A stretch of DNA of 64,000 bases from Desulfarculaceae bacterium. Lineage in GTDB: Bacteria; Desulfobacterota; Desulfarculia; Desulfarculales; Desulfarculaceae. The position numbers and the translations under genes are program-made. Where the stretch lies: NCBI GenBank assembly GCA_020444545.1, contig JAHLKT010000002.1, positions 278,870 through 342,869 on the forward strand, read 5' to 3'. Each line of letters starts with the position of its first letter. Position 1 is the stretch's first letter. This document shows positions 51,272 through 58,590 of this stretch, in pieces. The notes beneath the pieces were generated by a model. It worked only from the letters and a program-made list of their open reading frames with translations, was not told the DNA's origin and made no database searches.

Positions 51272-52792
51272 TTATGAGAGTTGGGATAGGTGGGCGTTCA
51301 AGCTGATCTTTTTCCCTAATATACCAATCTTGCGGCGTATACTATGCCGATAGGTTGCAACTGTGTCTCCAGAGACTTTCAATACCTCGGCGATTTCCTT
51401 GGTTGCCAAACCCTCGCGAATCATCATGGCTACCTGGATCTCTCTAGGCGTGAGACCGAATTTGGGGGAGTTCAACCGCTGGGCAAAAGAAGAGGTGATC
51501 TGCCTCAGCTGAGATATCAACAACTGCACCACTTTTTGTTGGTTCTGATCGAGCCCAGATTCCAGCAGCCCCTGCAGGCGAGGAACAAGGAGCCTGTGGG
51601 TTTGCTGGGTAATGGCGTTTTCCAACTCTTTCTTGTCTTCTTCGCCTCGGCGCATCAAAACCCGCAAGGCGGTGTTTGCCTCTTCCAATTCCGCAGTTTT
51701 GAATTCCAGGTCGATCTTCTGTTCGCGCAACTCCGCAGCATCCTTCTTGCGCTTTTCCAATCCTTCTTGCAGGGACCGGTTGGCTTGGGACAATTCCAGG
51801 GTCCTTTTCTGCACCTCGGCTTCAAGGGTGTCGCGTGAGTTGCGTAATGCCCACTCGGCCTTCTTGCGTTTGGTGATGTCGCGTCCCATTGCCCAGACGC
51901 CGGTAACTTTGCCAAACTCAAACTCAGGCTCTACAATGAAATAAACAATCAAGTAGTCGCCGGCGCTCGATAAAATTCTTGTTTCCTCGGCTATTCTTCC
52001 TTTCCCAGCCAGGGCGGTCTTTATCAGCTTCTTGGCCATGCCCAAATCGTCGGGGTGAAGCAAGTCCCAAAAACTGCGCCCCAGCCAATCAGCCCTGTTA
52101 AAACCAGTGATTTTTTCAAAGGCCGGGTTTAGAGAAGCAATCGCCCCATCCGGCAAAAGGGTGAAGACCCCGTCCGGCATGGTCTCTACTAGGCGGCGGT
52201 AACGCTCTTCGCTCTGGCTTAGTTGGTATTCAGTTCGCTTGCGCTCGGTTACATCGACAATCGCCATTCTGAATTGCATGGGGAGATCGTCATTATCCAG
52301 TTGTGGCGCGCTTTCCAACTGGGCGTGGAATCGGGAGCCGTCTTTTCGGATCATTTCGATGGCCAGGGTCTGCTTGCCCCTGTCTTCTGCCCCTAAATTC
52401 AGGAGATCAAGCATAGCCGTGTGGTGGTCCCGGGCCGCGAAGAGATAGAGGCTTTGCCCCACCAGGTTTCCGCGAGGCAGGCCCAGCATGCTGGACGCAG
52501 TCAGGTTGGCTTGGAGGATTCTCCCCTTGGCGTCCGTGGTTAGATAGCCTACCGGAGCCTGGTCATAAAGATCGAAATACTGGTCCCGCGATTCCTCAAG
52601 CTCCTCCCGGGTGCGTCGCAGTTCCTCATTCTGGATCTCCAGTTCTACCTGATGAACTCGCAGCTCCTGAAGGATAGAGGGAAAGTTTTCCGGGCGCAGT
52701 TCGGAGTCGTCAGTAGGACTTGCTTGCAAGCGACCCTCAGCCATCCGGCGCAATTCTTGTGGTTCGGTTTGGCCCCGAGTGGGCTTTTTCAT
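51272..52792 (-). CDS. PAS-PAS-coiled coil-LuxR transcription regulator
   Basis: A 506-residue cytoplasmic protein. Order: helical module (~10-80, with the [20 protein letters not shown] block), PAS (~75-190), PAS (~205-320), a long coiled coil (~325-430), and a C-terminal LuxR-type helix-turn-helix (GLTPREIQVAMMIREGLATK, then EIAEVLKVSGDTVATYRHSI). It likely binds DNA directly in response to a small ligand or redox signal through PAS. It is the only clear DNA-binding output among the island's PAS proteins, so it may be the output of the cluster. It lacks a receiver domain. Confidence 0.88.
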   Translation of the reverse strand: MKKPTRGQTEPQELRRMAEGRLQASPTDDSELRPENFPSILQELRVHQVELEIQNEELRRTREELEESRDQYFDLYDQAPVGYLTTDAKGRILQANLTASSMLGLPRGNLVGQSLYLFAARDHHTAMLDLLNLGAEDRGKQTLAIEMIRKDGSRFHAQLESAPQLDNDDLPMQFRMAIVDVTERKRTEYQLSQSEERYRRLVETMPDGVFTLLPDGAIASLNPAFEKITGFNRADWLGRSFWDLLHPDDLGMAKKLIKTALAGKGRIAEETRILSSAGDYLIVYFIVEPEFEFGKVTGVWAMGRDITKRKKAEWALRNSRDTLEAEVQKRTLELSQANRSLQEGLEKRKKDAAELREQKIDLEFKTAELEEANTALRVLMRRGEEDKKELENAITQQTHRLLVPRLQGLLESGLDQNQQKVVQLLISQLRQITSSFAQRLNSPKFGLTPREIQVAMMIREGLATKEIAEVLKVSGDTVATYRHSIRRKIGILGKKISLNAHLSQLS

Positions 52793-53351
52793 CCTTGGCT
52801 CCGCACCCGTTCCCCCTTTTCATAACTTGCTGACATTATCATTATGCTTGAAGGCTGCTGTCCAGGTCATCGGCGCAAACCGGATACTATGCTAGATTTG
52901 GTCGTTTCGAATGTAAGGAAGGTGCGGCAAGCTACAGGTCGGGCGGCCAACTTAGAGTGCAAGTAGTGCTAAGAATGTGAACTGCAGATCCACCTAAGCA
53001 GGCTTCAACTTACAAATCCTGCCTTCACTCATGGCGGTGACAGACTTGATCACAGGGGATCTGAAAAAGCACCCGGACCGGGACGGCGAGGTTTATCTAA
53101 AGAGGATGTAGATGCACGAAGAAGCGCGGATGTCGGCGGACGAGACCACCTTGCCGAGGTACGTCCTGCTGCCACCCGTAGGTTAGGGCACCACCCTCGT
53201 GAATGGCGCCCCGGGTGGCGGCGGCTTGTAAGCTTGGCCGGGCACCTACTGACCTCTAATTAATCGTCCTCAAGGCCCTTTGCATCGCCGCGTTGACCTT
53301 CCTCTGCTAGAGGGCGGACAGAGGCGCGCCCTACATGGTCTTTCGATATTC
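52793..53351. other. Gene-poor junction between cargo and replication module
   Basis: About 560 bp with no supported gene. Short open stretches (for example VTDLITGDLKKHPDRDGEVY, 53037 onward) end quickly at stops. The composition shifts from the moderate GC of the cargo to high GC at ~53350. It probably holds the promoter of the 52792 gene and decayed sequence. Confidence 0.4.
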
Positions 53352-53615
53352 TCATTTCCTCGCTTTATAGTTGGGGTTGACCTGGCATAAAAACTCATCG
53401 AGCATCCGCCGCACCTCCGGGTCTCTGACGGCGTACCTGTCGCCCTCTCCACGCGCCGGGGCTGTCACTTTGTATTCCTCGGTGGTGTCGGGGGGTATGC
53501 CCAAATATCGGTCAAGTTCCCGCCTCAAAAAGGCATCCCTCTCGGCCGACTTGGCGTCTTCGCAGGCATGGACGACCCCCTCAAGGCTTCTGATCCTGGT
53601 TTGTAGCTTGTTCAT
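53352..53615 (-). CDS. Hypothetical 87-aa element protein
   Basis: An 87-residue charged protein (MNKLQTRIRSLEGVVHACED...; FLRRELDRYLGIPPDTTEEY) with no recognised family. Its ATG overlaps the DUF5681 stop (ATGA), so it belongs to the same translationally coupled module, which supports it being real. The short C-terminal stretch VRRMLDEFLCQVNPNYKARK is basic. Possibly a small packaging or regulatory accessory. Confidence 0.55.
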   Translation of the reverse strand: MNKLQTRIRSLEGVVHACEDAKSAERDAFLRRELDRYLGIPPDTTEEYKVTAPARGEGDRYAVRDPEVRRMLDEFLCQVNPNYKARK

Positions 53616-54068
53616 CTGTTCTTCTCCTGCTCCAGGGCGACGATCCGCCGTTCAAGTTCTTCAACCTCCAGGGCCCGTCGGTAGGATTCCAACAGTCCCG
53701 CCACGGCCTGGGCCTCGGTCGGTGTTAGCTCACCCCGGCCCACGGCCTCCAGCAGGGCGGATAGCGCCTTGACTGCATCCTGGGGGCCGGCGATAGAGGG
53801 GAGCTCCACATTGACCGGGGAGTCTTTTCTGGGCGGCACCAGCCGCTCCAGGCACAGCCGCAGGGCCGTTGTATCGCCCCCCAGGGCCAACTCCACGGCT
53901 TTGTGGGTTAGGGGCCTCGGCTTCGCCGTCCAGGAGCACCTGGGCCGCCACGGTGGCCGCGTTGCGGGTGCCAGGCGGTCTCCCCGCGCGGTTGCCGCTG
54001 TACCCCGGCTTGAACCTTCCGTCTTTGCCGCGCCCCTGCTCCGTGCCTGTTTTTTTAGGCGTCGCCAT
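53612..54068 (-). pseudogene. DUF5681 protein with a one-base frameshift
   Basis: The N-terminal frame (54068 leftward) reads RGKDGRFKPGYSGNRAGRPP then GTRNAATVAAQVLLDGEAEA, the DUF5681 signature. The continuation AVELALGGDTTALRLCLERL and VPPRKDSPV is in another frame beginning near 53900. Removing one G from the run GGGG at 53911-53914 joins them as EAEALTHKAVELALGG, giving 151 residues with no stop. Intact homologues are small phage/plasmid-type proteins next to terminases or primases. Either the gene is broken, or the extra base is a sequencing error, or the run allows programmed slippage. Confidence 0.78.
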
Positions 54069-54337
54069 CAGTAACCGCGCCCCTGGACCACCCGCTCCAG
54101 TAAACCTTCAATGCTTATGAATGTGCTGTTCATGACCCCAAGCTCCTCTAACACCCCGGCCTGGAATCGAAGCTGGGCCGCGTGCCACAGATAGTCCAAG
54201 CTGGGCTCGCCGAGTTCGCGGCTCTGGACCCCAGCCTCCTGGAATACCTTGGCTAAGTTCAACAAATCACTATAGGGGGCCACTTGGCGGGGAGCCGGGG
54301 CCTTGCTCTTGCTGCTGGCTATTACTCGCTGTTCCAT
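54068..54337 (-). CDS. Hypothetical 89-aa element protein
   Basis: An 89-residue protein with a mainly helical appearance (SDLLNLAKVFQEAGVQSREL, SLDYLWHAAQLRFQAGVLEE) and no known family. Start and stop overlap the neighbouring genes by one base each (TAATG and TGATG), indicating translational coupling within the leftward module. Confidence 0.6.
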   Translation of the reverse strand: MEQRVIASSKSKAPAPRQVAPYSDLLNLAKVFQEAGVQSRELGEPSLDYLWHAAQLRFQAGVLEELGVMNSTFISIEGLLERVVQGRGY

Positions 54338-54834
54338 TAAAGTCCTCCGCTAGTTGTATAATTCGCGCAATGATGGGGGGCCCGCGGCCACTGGCCTTCG
54401 TGCCCATCCCAAGGCCGCCCCAGGCAGCGGCCCAGGGCATGTTGACTGTCGCCCACGCCTGGTTGAAAATGTTGACATCCGCAACAACAGACGATGTTGT
54501 CTCGGGCTTCTTCGCGACACCGGGTTGTCGAGGCCGGTGCGGGCACCCACTCGGCCTGCGCCCCGGGACCAAAAACATCCTTGGCCGCAGTTACCGTCTC
54601 CGCTTGGCACTCGGCGGGGCCAGGGGCGAGGATGCCCTTCTCAGAAGAACCATCACAAGGAGTGGACCCTGGAGGGCTATGGACAGAATGGACTATATGG
54701 ACAGAATTGCCTTCCGCTTTAATTGTGTCCATATTGTCCAATTTGTCCGGGGGGGGCTGCCCCCAGCTTTTCGGTCTATCTGTCTCCGGCTGGGGATAGC
54801 CTAGGGATTCGGCCAGGGTCTTGCGCCAACTCAT
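54337..54834 (-). CDS. Element protein with C-terminal Cys/His zinc-like motif
   Basis: A 165-residue protein beginning MSWRKTLAESLGYPQPETDR, overlapping the primase stop by four bases. The middle is Pro/Gly-rich and probably unstructured. The C-terminal ~40 residues carry CCCGCQHFQPG, then LGRCLGRPWDGHEGQWP and HHCANY. This is the C..C.HF...GRC....W.G..GQWP...H.C motif found after primases on proteobacterial mobile elements. A zinc-binding replication accessory is likely, but the activity is unknown. Confidence 0.68.
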   Translation of the reverse strand: MSWRKTLAESLGYPQPETDRPKSWGQPPPDKLDNMDTIKAEGNSVHIVHSVHSPPGSTPCDGSSEKGILAPGPAECQAETVTAAKDVFGPGAQAEWVPAPASTTRCREEARDNIVCCCGCQHFQPGVGDSQHALGRCLGRPWDGHEGQWPRAPHHCANYTTSGGL

Positions 54835-57221
54835 GATCCGGCCTCCCACAGCTTGGGGTTGACCACGTAGGTGGGGCTTGGGGCTCTGCCTGGTCCCCGT
54901 TTCTCTGGCGGCACCTCCCGCCAAATGAAGGCCCTATCTTCCAGGATTTCCAATCCCCGGCGGATTTGCTCGGCCTTAGGGTATGAACCCCGCACGGCCC
55001 GGTGTGCATCGCGTGCCGTGAACCTGTCCACGCCTTCACACTTCAACCAGGCCAGCACCTTCTTGGCGGCTTCTTGGTCTTGGTCCGTCCCCATGACCCC
55101 GAAGGCGGCCAGGGCATGGCCCGCCAGGGCCCCGGCCAACTCCAGGGCGGCCTCCATGGTCTGCCCGGATATGGCGTGGGCGGGAGCCTCGGCCAAGTGC
55201 TCCATGACGTGCAGGAGTCCAGCCAGGCGGGCGGCCAAGCCGGGCAGCTTGCCTGCCCAGTCACGCACGTTCTCAAAGCGGCCACCGTCCACGAGCTCGG
55301 CTTCGATGGCGCCGGAGAACTCAGCCCAGGCAGTATGGGCGGCTGGCTGCAGCTGCAGGCAATGCTCCAGGGGTTCGCCCTCCGGGCCGGGGTCCAAGTC
55401 CAAGAGATCACCCAGGGCCGCCGCATAGGCGCGGCTCACCTGCTCAGGCACGGGCTGGCCCTGGGGCTTGCGGCGGCCCAGGCGGCTCTCCGGCAAAATA
55501 TATGCAAAGCGGGCCAGGAGACCTCGGCCCCGGAAACCGGGCTTGCTCGGCAGACTGGCCAGCACGTCGGGTTGAGGGCTGATACAGATGGTCAGGGCCG
55601 GGGCCTGCATCATCACCGGCTGGCCGCTCTTGCGGTCCACCCGCACCGGCTCACCGGGGTGCGCCTTGAGGATCAAGTCCAGGTTGGGCACGCCATTCTG
55701 ATAGCGGCCCCCGAGCGTGTCAAACAGTCCACCCTCTGCACTTATCACGGCCATGCGCTCGCCGTTGTTGGCCATCAGGGACGCAAGGGCTTCGGCGGTC
55801 ACGTCATCAGCCACAAGGCGTGGCGGCCGGGGCGCTTCTTCGAGCCCCAGCTCCAGCTCCTCCACCTCGGCCATGAGTGCGGCGCGATCTTCAGTCTTGG
55901 CCTTGGCCAGCTTGCCCCGCAACCCCGAGATTATGGCCTCCTGGCTTTTGCGTCGGCTGGCGGCGGCCCTGATTTCGTCCCGCATGGACTCGGCCCGGTC
56001 GCGCTCCCACTGGAACAGGGGGGACAGGCAGGCGGCCTGGGCCGCGCTCTTGCGTTCAGCCGGCGGGGCCGGAACCAAAAGGTAAAGGTTTACCGGCTCC
56101 GTGTAGCCCTCGTGCACCTGCACCCAGAAGCGGCGGGCCGCACAAGCGGACACCGCGCCAAAGACGTTGGCCAGGACCAAGCAGGGGGCCACCTGGATTT
56201 GCTCAGCCGCAGCTAAGACGAATTCCCGCGCCCAGGCCGACAGACCTTCCACGGGCAGCGGGGGCGCGTTGTGCGTCCCGAAGGGCACTAGCTCGGGCCA
56301 ACCGGGGGAGGTGGCCGGTTCGGCTCTCGGCGGCTGGGCGGCTTCCACCTGCGCTTTGACGGTTTCCAATCCTTCCGCCTGGTGCAGGTCGTTGAAGTCG
56401 GTCCCTACGCCCGGTTCTCGGAACACTGGCAGGGCCACCTTGCCACCAACCGCCCGGGCGGCGGCTTCGGCCTTGGTCCGGCCGGGGTTGCCAGGCGTGG
56501 CGTGGTCATCATCGCCGCAGATGATGATGGGCCGGCCGGGATACCTCTCCCTCGCCATGCGGGCCACGGCCTCCAGGTTGCCGGCATTGCAGGCCACCAG
56601 CACCGTGCCTCCTGTGGCCTCATGCACAGAAAGACTAGTGCTCAGCCCTTCGCATATGTGCAGGGGACCATCCTTGCGGCCCTTAATTGGAAAGTACCCG
56701 CCTGCCGTCTTTCCGCCGCTGAGGAACTTTTTGTCGCCGTCTGGCGTGATCGCCTGAAGAGATTGGGCTTTATTGTCTGGTCCCAGCACGGGCATCAGTA
56801 GCTCGCCGCCCATGCCTACCATGAGCTGCGGGCAGGGCTCGACGCCCTTGCTCGCCAGGTAGGGGTGACGCTGGCAGGGTTTGCCCTTGGCCAGGATGTC
56901 GCTGGCGCGGTTCGCCGCCTCGGCATGGCGGCGGGCCTGCTCGACTTCGCGCTTCTTGCGGGCTGCCTCGGCCTTCTCGGCCCGTTCGCGGCGTTCCTCG
57001 GCGCTCAGGGGCTGACTGCTGGTGTGGCCCCAAGTAACCTCTTCGCCCGTGCGATGGTTTAAGGCCCATCCACCCCCATCGGGATAACAAAAGTAGGCTC
57101 CATTTCGCTTATGGGGCTTATCCTCGGTCGGGCTGCGATGGATTGCGCCGTCGGGGATGATCTCCCCGGGGCATACCCCGATCGACTCAAGCTGGGCCCG
57201 GGGCCCCGCGGAATTATGCAT
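54831..57221 (-). CDS. Toprim/DUF3987 primase-like replication protein
   Basis: A 796-residue protein. The N-terminal ~60 residues resemble a primase-type zinc/charge module (KRNGAYFCYPDGGGWALNHR), followed by a basic coil. Residues ~195-300 are a Toprim-like domain with PLHICEGLSTSLSVHEATGG and IIICGDDDHA (acidic metal ligands). The remainder is DUF3987: a region around WAREFVLAAAEQIQVAPCLVLANVFGAVSACAAR, VISAEGGLFDTLGGRYQNG and PALTICISPQPDVLASLPS, and a C-terminal winged-helix-like end. It should prime or unwind element DNA. ATG 57221 has ideal Shine-Dalgarno spacing; ATG 57227 overlaps the previous stop (ATGA), so either may be used. Confidence 0.82.
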   Translation of the reverse strand: MHNSAGPRAQLESIGVCPGEIIPDGAIHRSPTEDKPHKRNGAYFCYPDGGGWALNHRTGEEVTWGHTSSQPLSAEERRERAEKAEAARKKREVEQARRHAEAANRASDILAKGKPCQRHPYLASKGVEPCPQLMVGMGGELLMPVLGPDNKAQSLQAITPDGDKKFLSGGKTAGGYFPIKGRKDGPLHICEGLSTSLSVHEATGGTVLVACNAGNLEAVARMARERYPGRPIIICGDDDHATPGNPGRTKAEAAARAVGGKVALPVFREPGVGTDFNDLHQAEGLETVKAQVEAAQPPRAEPATSPGWPELVPFGTHNAPPLPVEGLSAWAREFVLAAAEQIQVAPCLVLANVFGAVSACAARRFWVQVHEGYTEPVNLYLLVPAPPAERKSAAQAACLSPLFQWERDRAESMRDEIRAAASRRKSQEAIISGLRGKLAKAKTEDRAALMAEVEELELGLEEAPRPPRLVADDVTAEALASLMANNGERMAVISAEGGLFDTLGGRYQNGVPNLDLILKAHPGEPVRVDRKSGQPVMMQAPALTICISPQPDVLASLPSKPGFRGRGLLARFAYILPESRLGRRKPQGQPVPEQVSRAYAAALGDLLDLDPGPEGEPLEHCLQLQPAAHTAWAEFSGAIEAELVDGGRFENVRDWAGKLPGLAARLAGLLHVMEHLAEAPAHAISGQTMEAALELAGALAGHALAAFGVMGTDQDQEAAKKVLAWLKCEGVDRFTARDAHRAVRGSYPKAEQIRRGLEILEDRAFIWREVPPEKRGPGRAPSPTYVVNPKLWEAGS

Positions 57222-57223
57222 GC

Positions 57224-57682
57224 TCATCGCCTCCCCCACAGCCCCCACACAGGGTCGGCGGCGTATGGCACCCAGCTCATAATGGAGTTCCAGGCCAGAT
57301 CGCTCACCATGGAGTTGTCGATGCCCCGCAACGCTCCGGCTGCGGCCCCCAAGGGCCAGGCCATGTCGCCCAGGATGCCGCCATCGGCGGGCGCGCCGGA
57401 AGCTTCGCCTTTTAGGAATCCCCGCGCGGACCTGGCCTTATGGCGCAGGAACGGGTCCATGATGGGGATGCTCGCACCCTTCGTGTTCAGATTGACCGGC
57501 TTCGCCCCCAGTATCTCCTCCTGGAGTGAGGCCAGAAGGAGCCGGCTTTCCTCTGTGGAGGGGAGGGCGCCTTTCCGGCCGGGTTTGGCCGAACTGCCGG
57601 TCATGGAATCGTCGCCCAGCAGGCCGCCGATTAGGCCGATGCCTCCGGTGACCGCCGCAGGGATAACATCAGGCCGCCCCAT
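57224..57682 (-). CDS. Hypothetical 152-aa element protein
   Basis: A 152-residue protein with a glycine-rich hydrophobic start (PAAVTGGIGLIGGLLGDDS), a charged middle (STEESRLLLASLQEEILGAK) and a Gly/Ala/Trp-rich C-terminus (DMAWPLGAAAGALRGIDNSM). No family recognised; the composition resembles small phage virion-associated or membrane-interacting proteins. It begins two bases after the AlpA-like stop and overlaps the primase start. Confidence 0.5.
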   Translation of the reverse strand: MGRPDVIPAAVTGGIGLIGGLLGDDSMTGSSAKPGRKGALPSTEESRLLLASLQEEILGAKPVNLNTKGASIPIMDPFLRHKARSARGFLKGEASGAPADGGILGDMAWPLGAAAGALRGIDNSMVSDLAWNSIMSWVPYAADPVWGLWGRR

Positions 57683-57684
57683 AA

Positions 57685-57933
57685 CTATGCGCCTCCAGGG
57701 CCCGGACCAGCCGGAGAGGCCGTGGACTCCTGCAAGCCGGCCTCGACCCAGGCGTCCAGGTCTTCGCGCCGGTATCGCACGGCGGAGCCGAGCTTAATGA
57801 AGCGGGGGCCGCCACCGCGATACCGCAAGTTTTCGAGGGTGCGCCGCGAGAGGCCCAGATAGTCGGCCGCCGGGGAGGTCTTTAAGAGGAGGGGGGTGTC
57901 GGGAGGATTGGTCTGCGATGGGTTCTTGCACAT
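57685..57933 (-). CDS. AlpA/MerR-type helix-turn-helix regulator or excisionase
   Basis: An 82-residue protein with LLLKTSPAADYLGLSRRTLENLRYRG, then GPRFIKLGSAVRYRREDLDAWVEAG. This is the classic HTH_17 (AlpA/excisionase) winged helix that reads as a helix-turn-helix plus the VRYRREDLDAW wing. In P4-like satellites AlpA activates the integrase; in other elements this fold is the excisionase. It is the first gene of the leftward replication module and sits near the right attachment site, matching either role. GAGG precedes the ATG. Confidence 0.86.
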   Translation of the reverse strand: MCKNPSQTNPPDTPLLLKTSPAADYLGLSRRTLENLRYRGGGPRFIKLGSAVRYRREDLDAWVEAGLQESTASPAGPGPGGA

Positions 57934-58256
57934 AAAAAGCCTCGCTCGCCCACGATCTTCGCAGGCATGCCAGGCTGATATTAACCATGCCCCAGCAACG
58001 TCTTACCGGGGCTCTCCAATTCTCTCTCTTACGTCTACTTTACACCCCGCCGCCAGCCACCCCACCGGAAAAATGGCTTTGCTCCCCAAAAAAGTTACCC
58101 CGTTCTAATGACGGCGTCTATTTTTATAGATATACCGGTTGGTTGCTGCCGGGTGTAAGTATGGTCCAGCAGGCCGCCGCAGCTCTCAAAGCGAATGCGG
58201 CCCGGGCCATCCGGGCCAAAAGGACTGGCGGTATTTCACCAAGACTTTGTTCCTGA
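57934..58256. other. Right-end regulatory region of the element
   Basis: About 320 bp between the AlpA-like gene and the terminal repeats. It contains AT-rich patches (TATTTTTATAGATAT near 58119) and no supported gene. Short frames such as MVQQAAAALKANAARAIRAK (58161 onward) are too short to call. It is expected to hold the leftward promoter and one arm of the attachment site. Confidence 0.4.
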
Positions 58257-58277
58257 TGCTTACCTCTTGCTTACCTC
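58257..58277 (+). repeat. Paired TGCTTACCTC repeats at right element end
   Basis: TGCTTACCTC at 58257 and again at 58268, exactly 11 bp apart, sharing TGCTTACC with the left-end repeats (38124, 38135). Orientation is the same at both ends. Likely integrase arm sites. Confidence 0.55.
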
Positions 58278-58312
58278 AAAAAAATAGGGGTTAGGCCAAT
58301 TAGCCTAACCCC
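58278..58312 (-). terminator. Replacement tRNA-Asn terminator brought by the element
   Basis: Reading leftward from the intact tRNA, a 10-bp perfect stem GGGGTTAGGC/GCCTAACCCC (58287-58296 with 58303-58312) is followed by TA and seven Ts (58278-58284). Its stem sequence differs from the chromosomal terminator at 37912, but both are joined to the tRNA by the same CCTTGAACT linker. Confidence 0.78.
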
Positions 58313-58320
58313 TTGAACTT

Positions 58321-58372
58321 TCTGGCTCCCCGGGACGGATTCGAACCGCCGGCCCGGTGGTTAACAGCCACC
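58321..58372. repeat. Right attachment repeat (52 bp, identical to 37948-37999)
   Basis: It covers the 3' end of the intact tRNA-Asn from the anticodon stem to three bases past CCA. It is the copy that rebuilds the functional tRNA after insertion. Confidence 0.92.
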
Positions 58373-58398
58373 TGCTCTGCCAGCTGAGCTACCGGGGA
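58323..58398 (-). tRNA. tRNA-Asn (anticodon GTT)
   Basis: A 76-nt gene with a 7-bp acceptor stem (TCCCCGG/CCGGGGA), a D arm GCTCAGCTGGCAGAGC, an anticodon arm GGTGGCTGTTAACCACC with GTT, a T loop GGTTCGAATCC, discriminator G and an encoded CCA. Transcribed leftward. Its 3' 50 nt lie inside the element's attachment repeat. Confidence 0.95.
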
Positions 58399-58411
58399 AT
58401 TTGTAGGGCGA

Positions 58412-58440
58412 TTTTTACCACAGGGTCTCCAAGCCGTCAA
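58412..58440 (-). promoter_or_regulatory. Promoter of tRNA-Asn
   Basis: On the minus strand TTGACG (58440-58435), 17 bp, then TAAAAA (58417-58412), with the tRNA 5' end 14 bp downstream. It lies outside the element, so the chromosome still drives the rebuilt tRNA. Confidence 0.6.
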
Positions 58441-58476
58441 CAATATTGGGCCATAAGCAGCGCCAAAGGCCGAGGC

Positions 58477-58505
58477 TTGCCAAGCCGCCGGGCATGGGCT
58501 ATAAA
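58477..58505 (+). promoter_or_regulatory. Promoter of the symporter gene leader
   Basis: TTGCCA (58477-58482), 17 bp, then TATAAA (58500-58505). Transcription would start near 58512 and meet the hairpin at 58531 before reaching the symporter ATG at 58591. Confidence 0.5.
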
Positions 58506-58530
58506 GGCGGCGCAGGTTATGCACTAGGCC

Positions 58531-58570
58531 AACGGCCATCCCGGCTTGCACCGGGGTGGCCGTTTTTTTA
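58531..58570 (+). terminator. Intrinsic terminator in the symporter leader (possible attenuator)
   Basis: A 14-bp stem (58531-58544 with 58551-58564, one G-U pair, loop CTTGCA) is followed by a T-rich tract TTTTTTATTTTT. It ends about 15-20 bases upstream of the symporter start codon and its GAGGGG ribosome site. It either ends a short upstream RNA or attenuates the symporter gene. Confidence 0.75.
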
Positions 58571-58590
58571 TTTTTCCGAGGGGTTCAACG

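Larger units (their letters stand above)
37948..58372. mobile_element. 20.4-kb integrative element inserted in tRNA-Asn
   Basis: Two 52-bp identical direct repeats (37948-37999 and 58321-58372) bound the region. The right copy is part of an intact tRNA-Asn and the left copy is only its 3' portion. A tyrosine integrase gene begins 181 bp inside the left end. The right end carries an AlpA-type regulator, a primase/DUF3987 protein and DUF5681. No capsid, tail or conjugation genes are seen. It is therefore an integrative element, phage satellite-like island or decayed prophage rather than a complete phage. The 39-53 kb cargo is visibly less GC-rich than the flanks. Confidence 0.88.
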
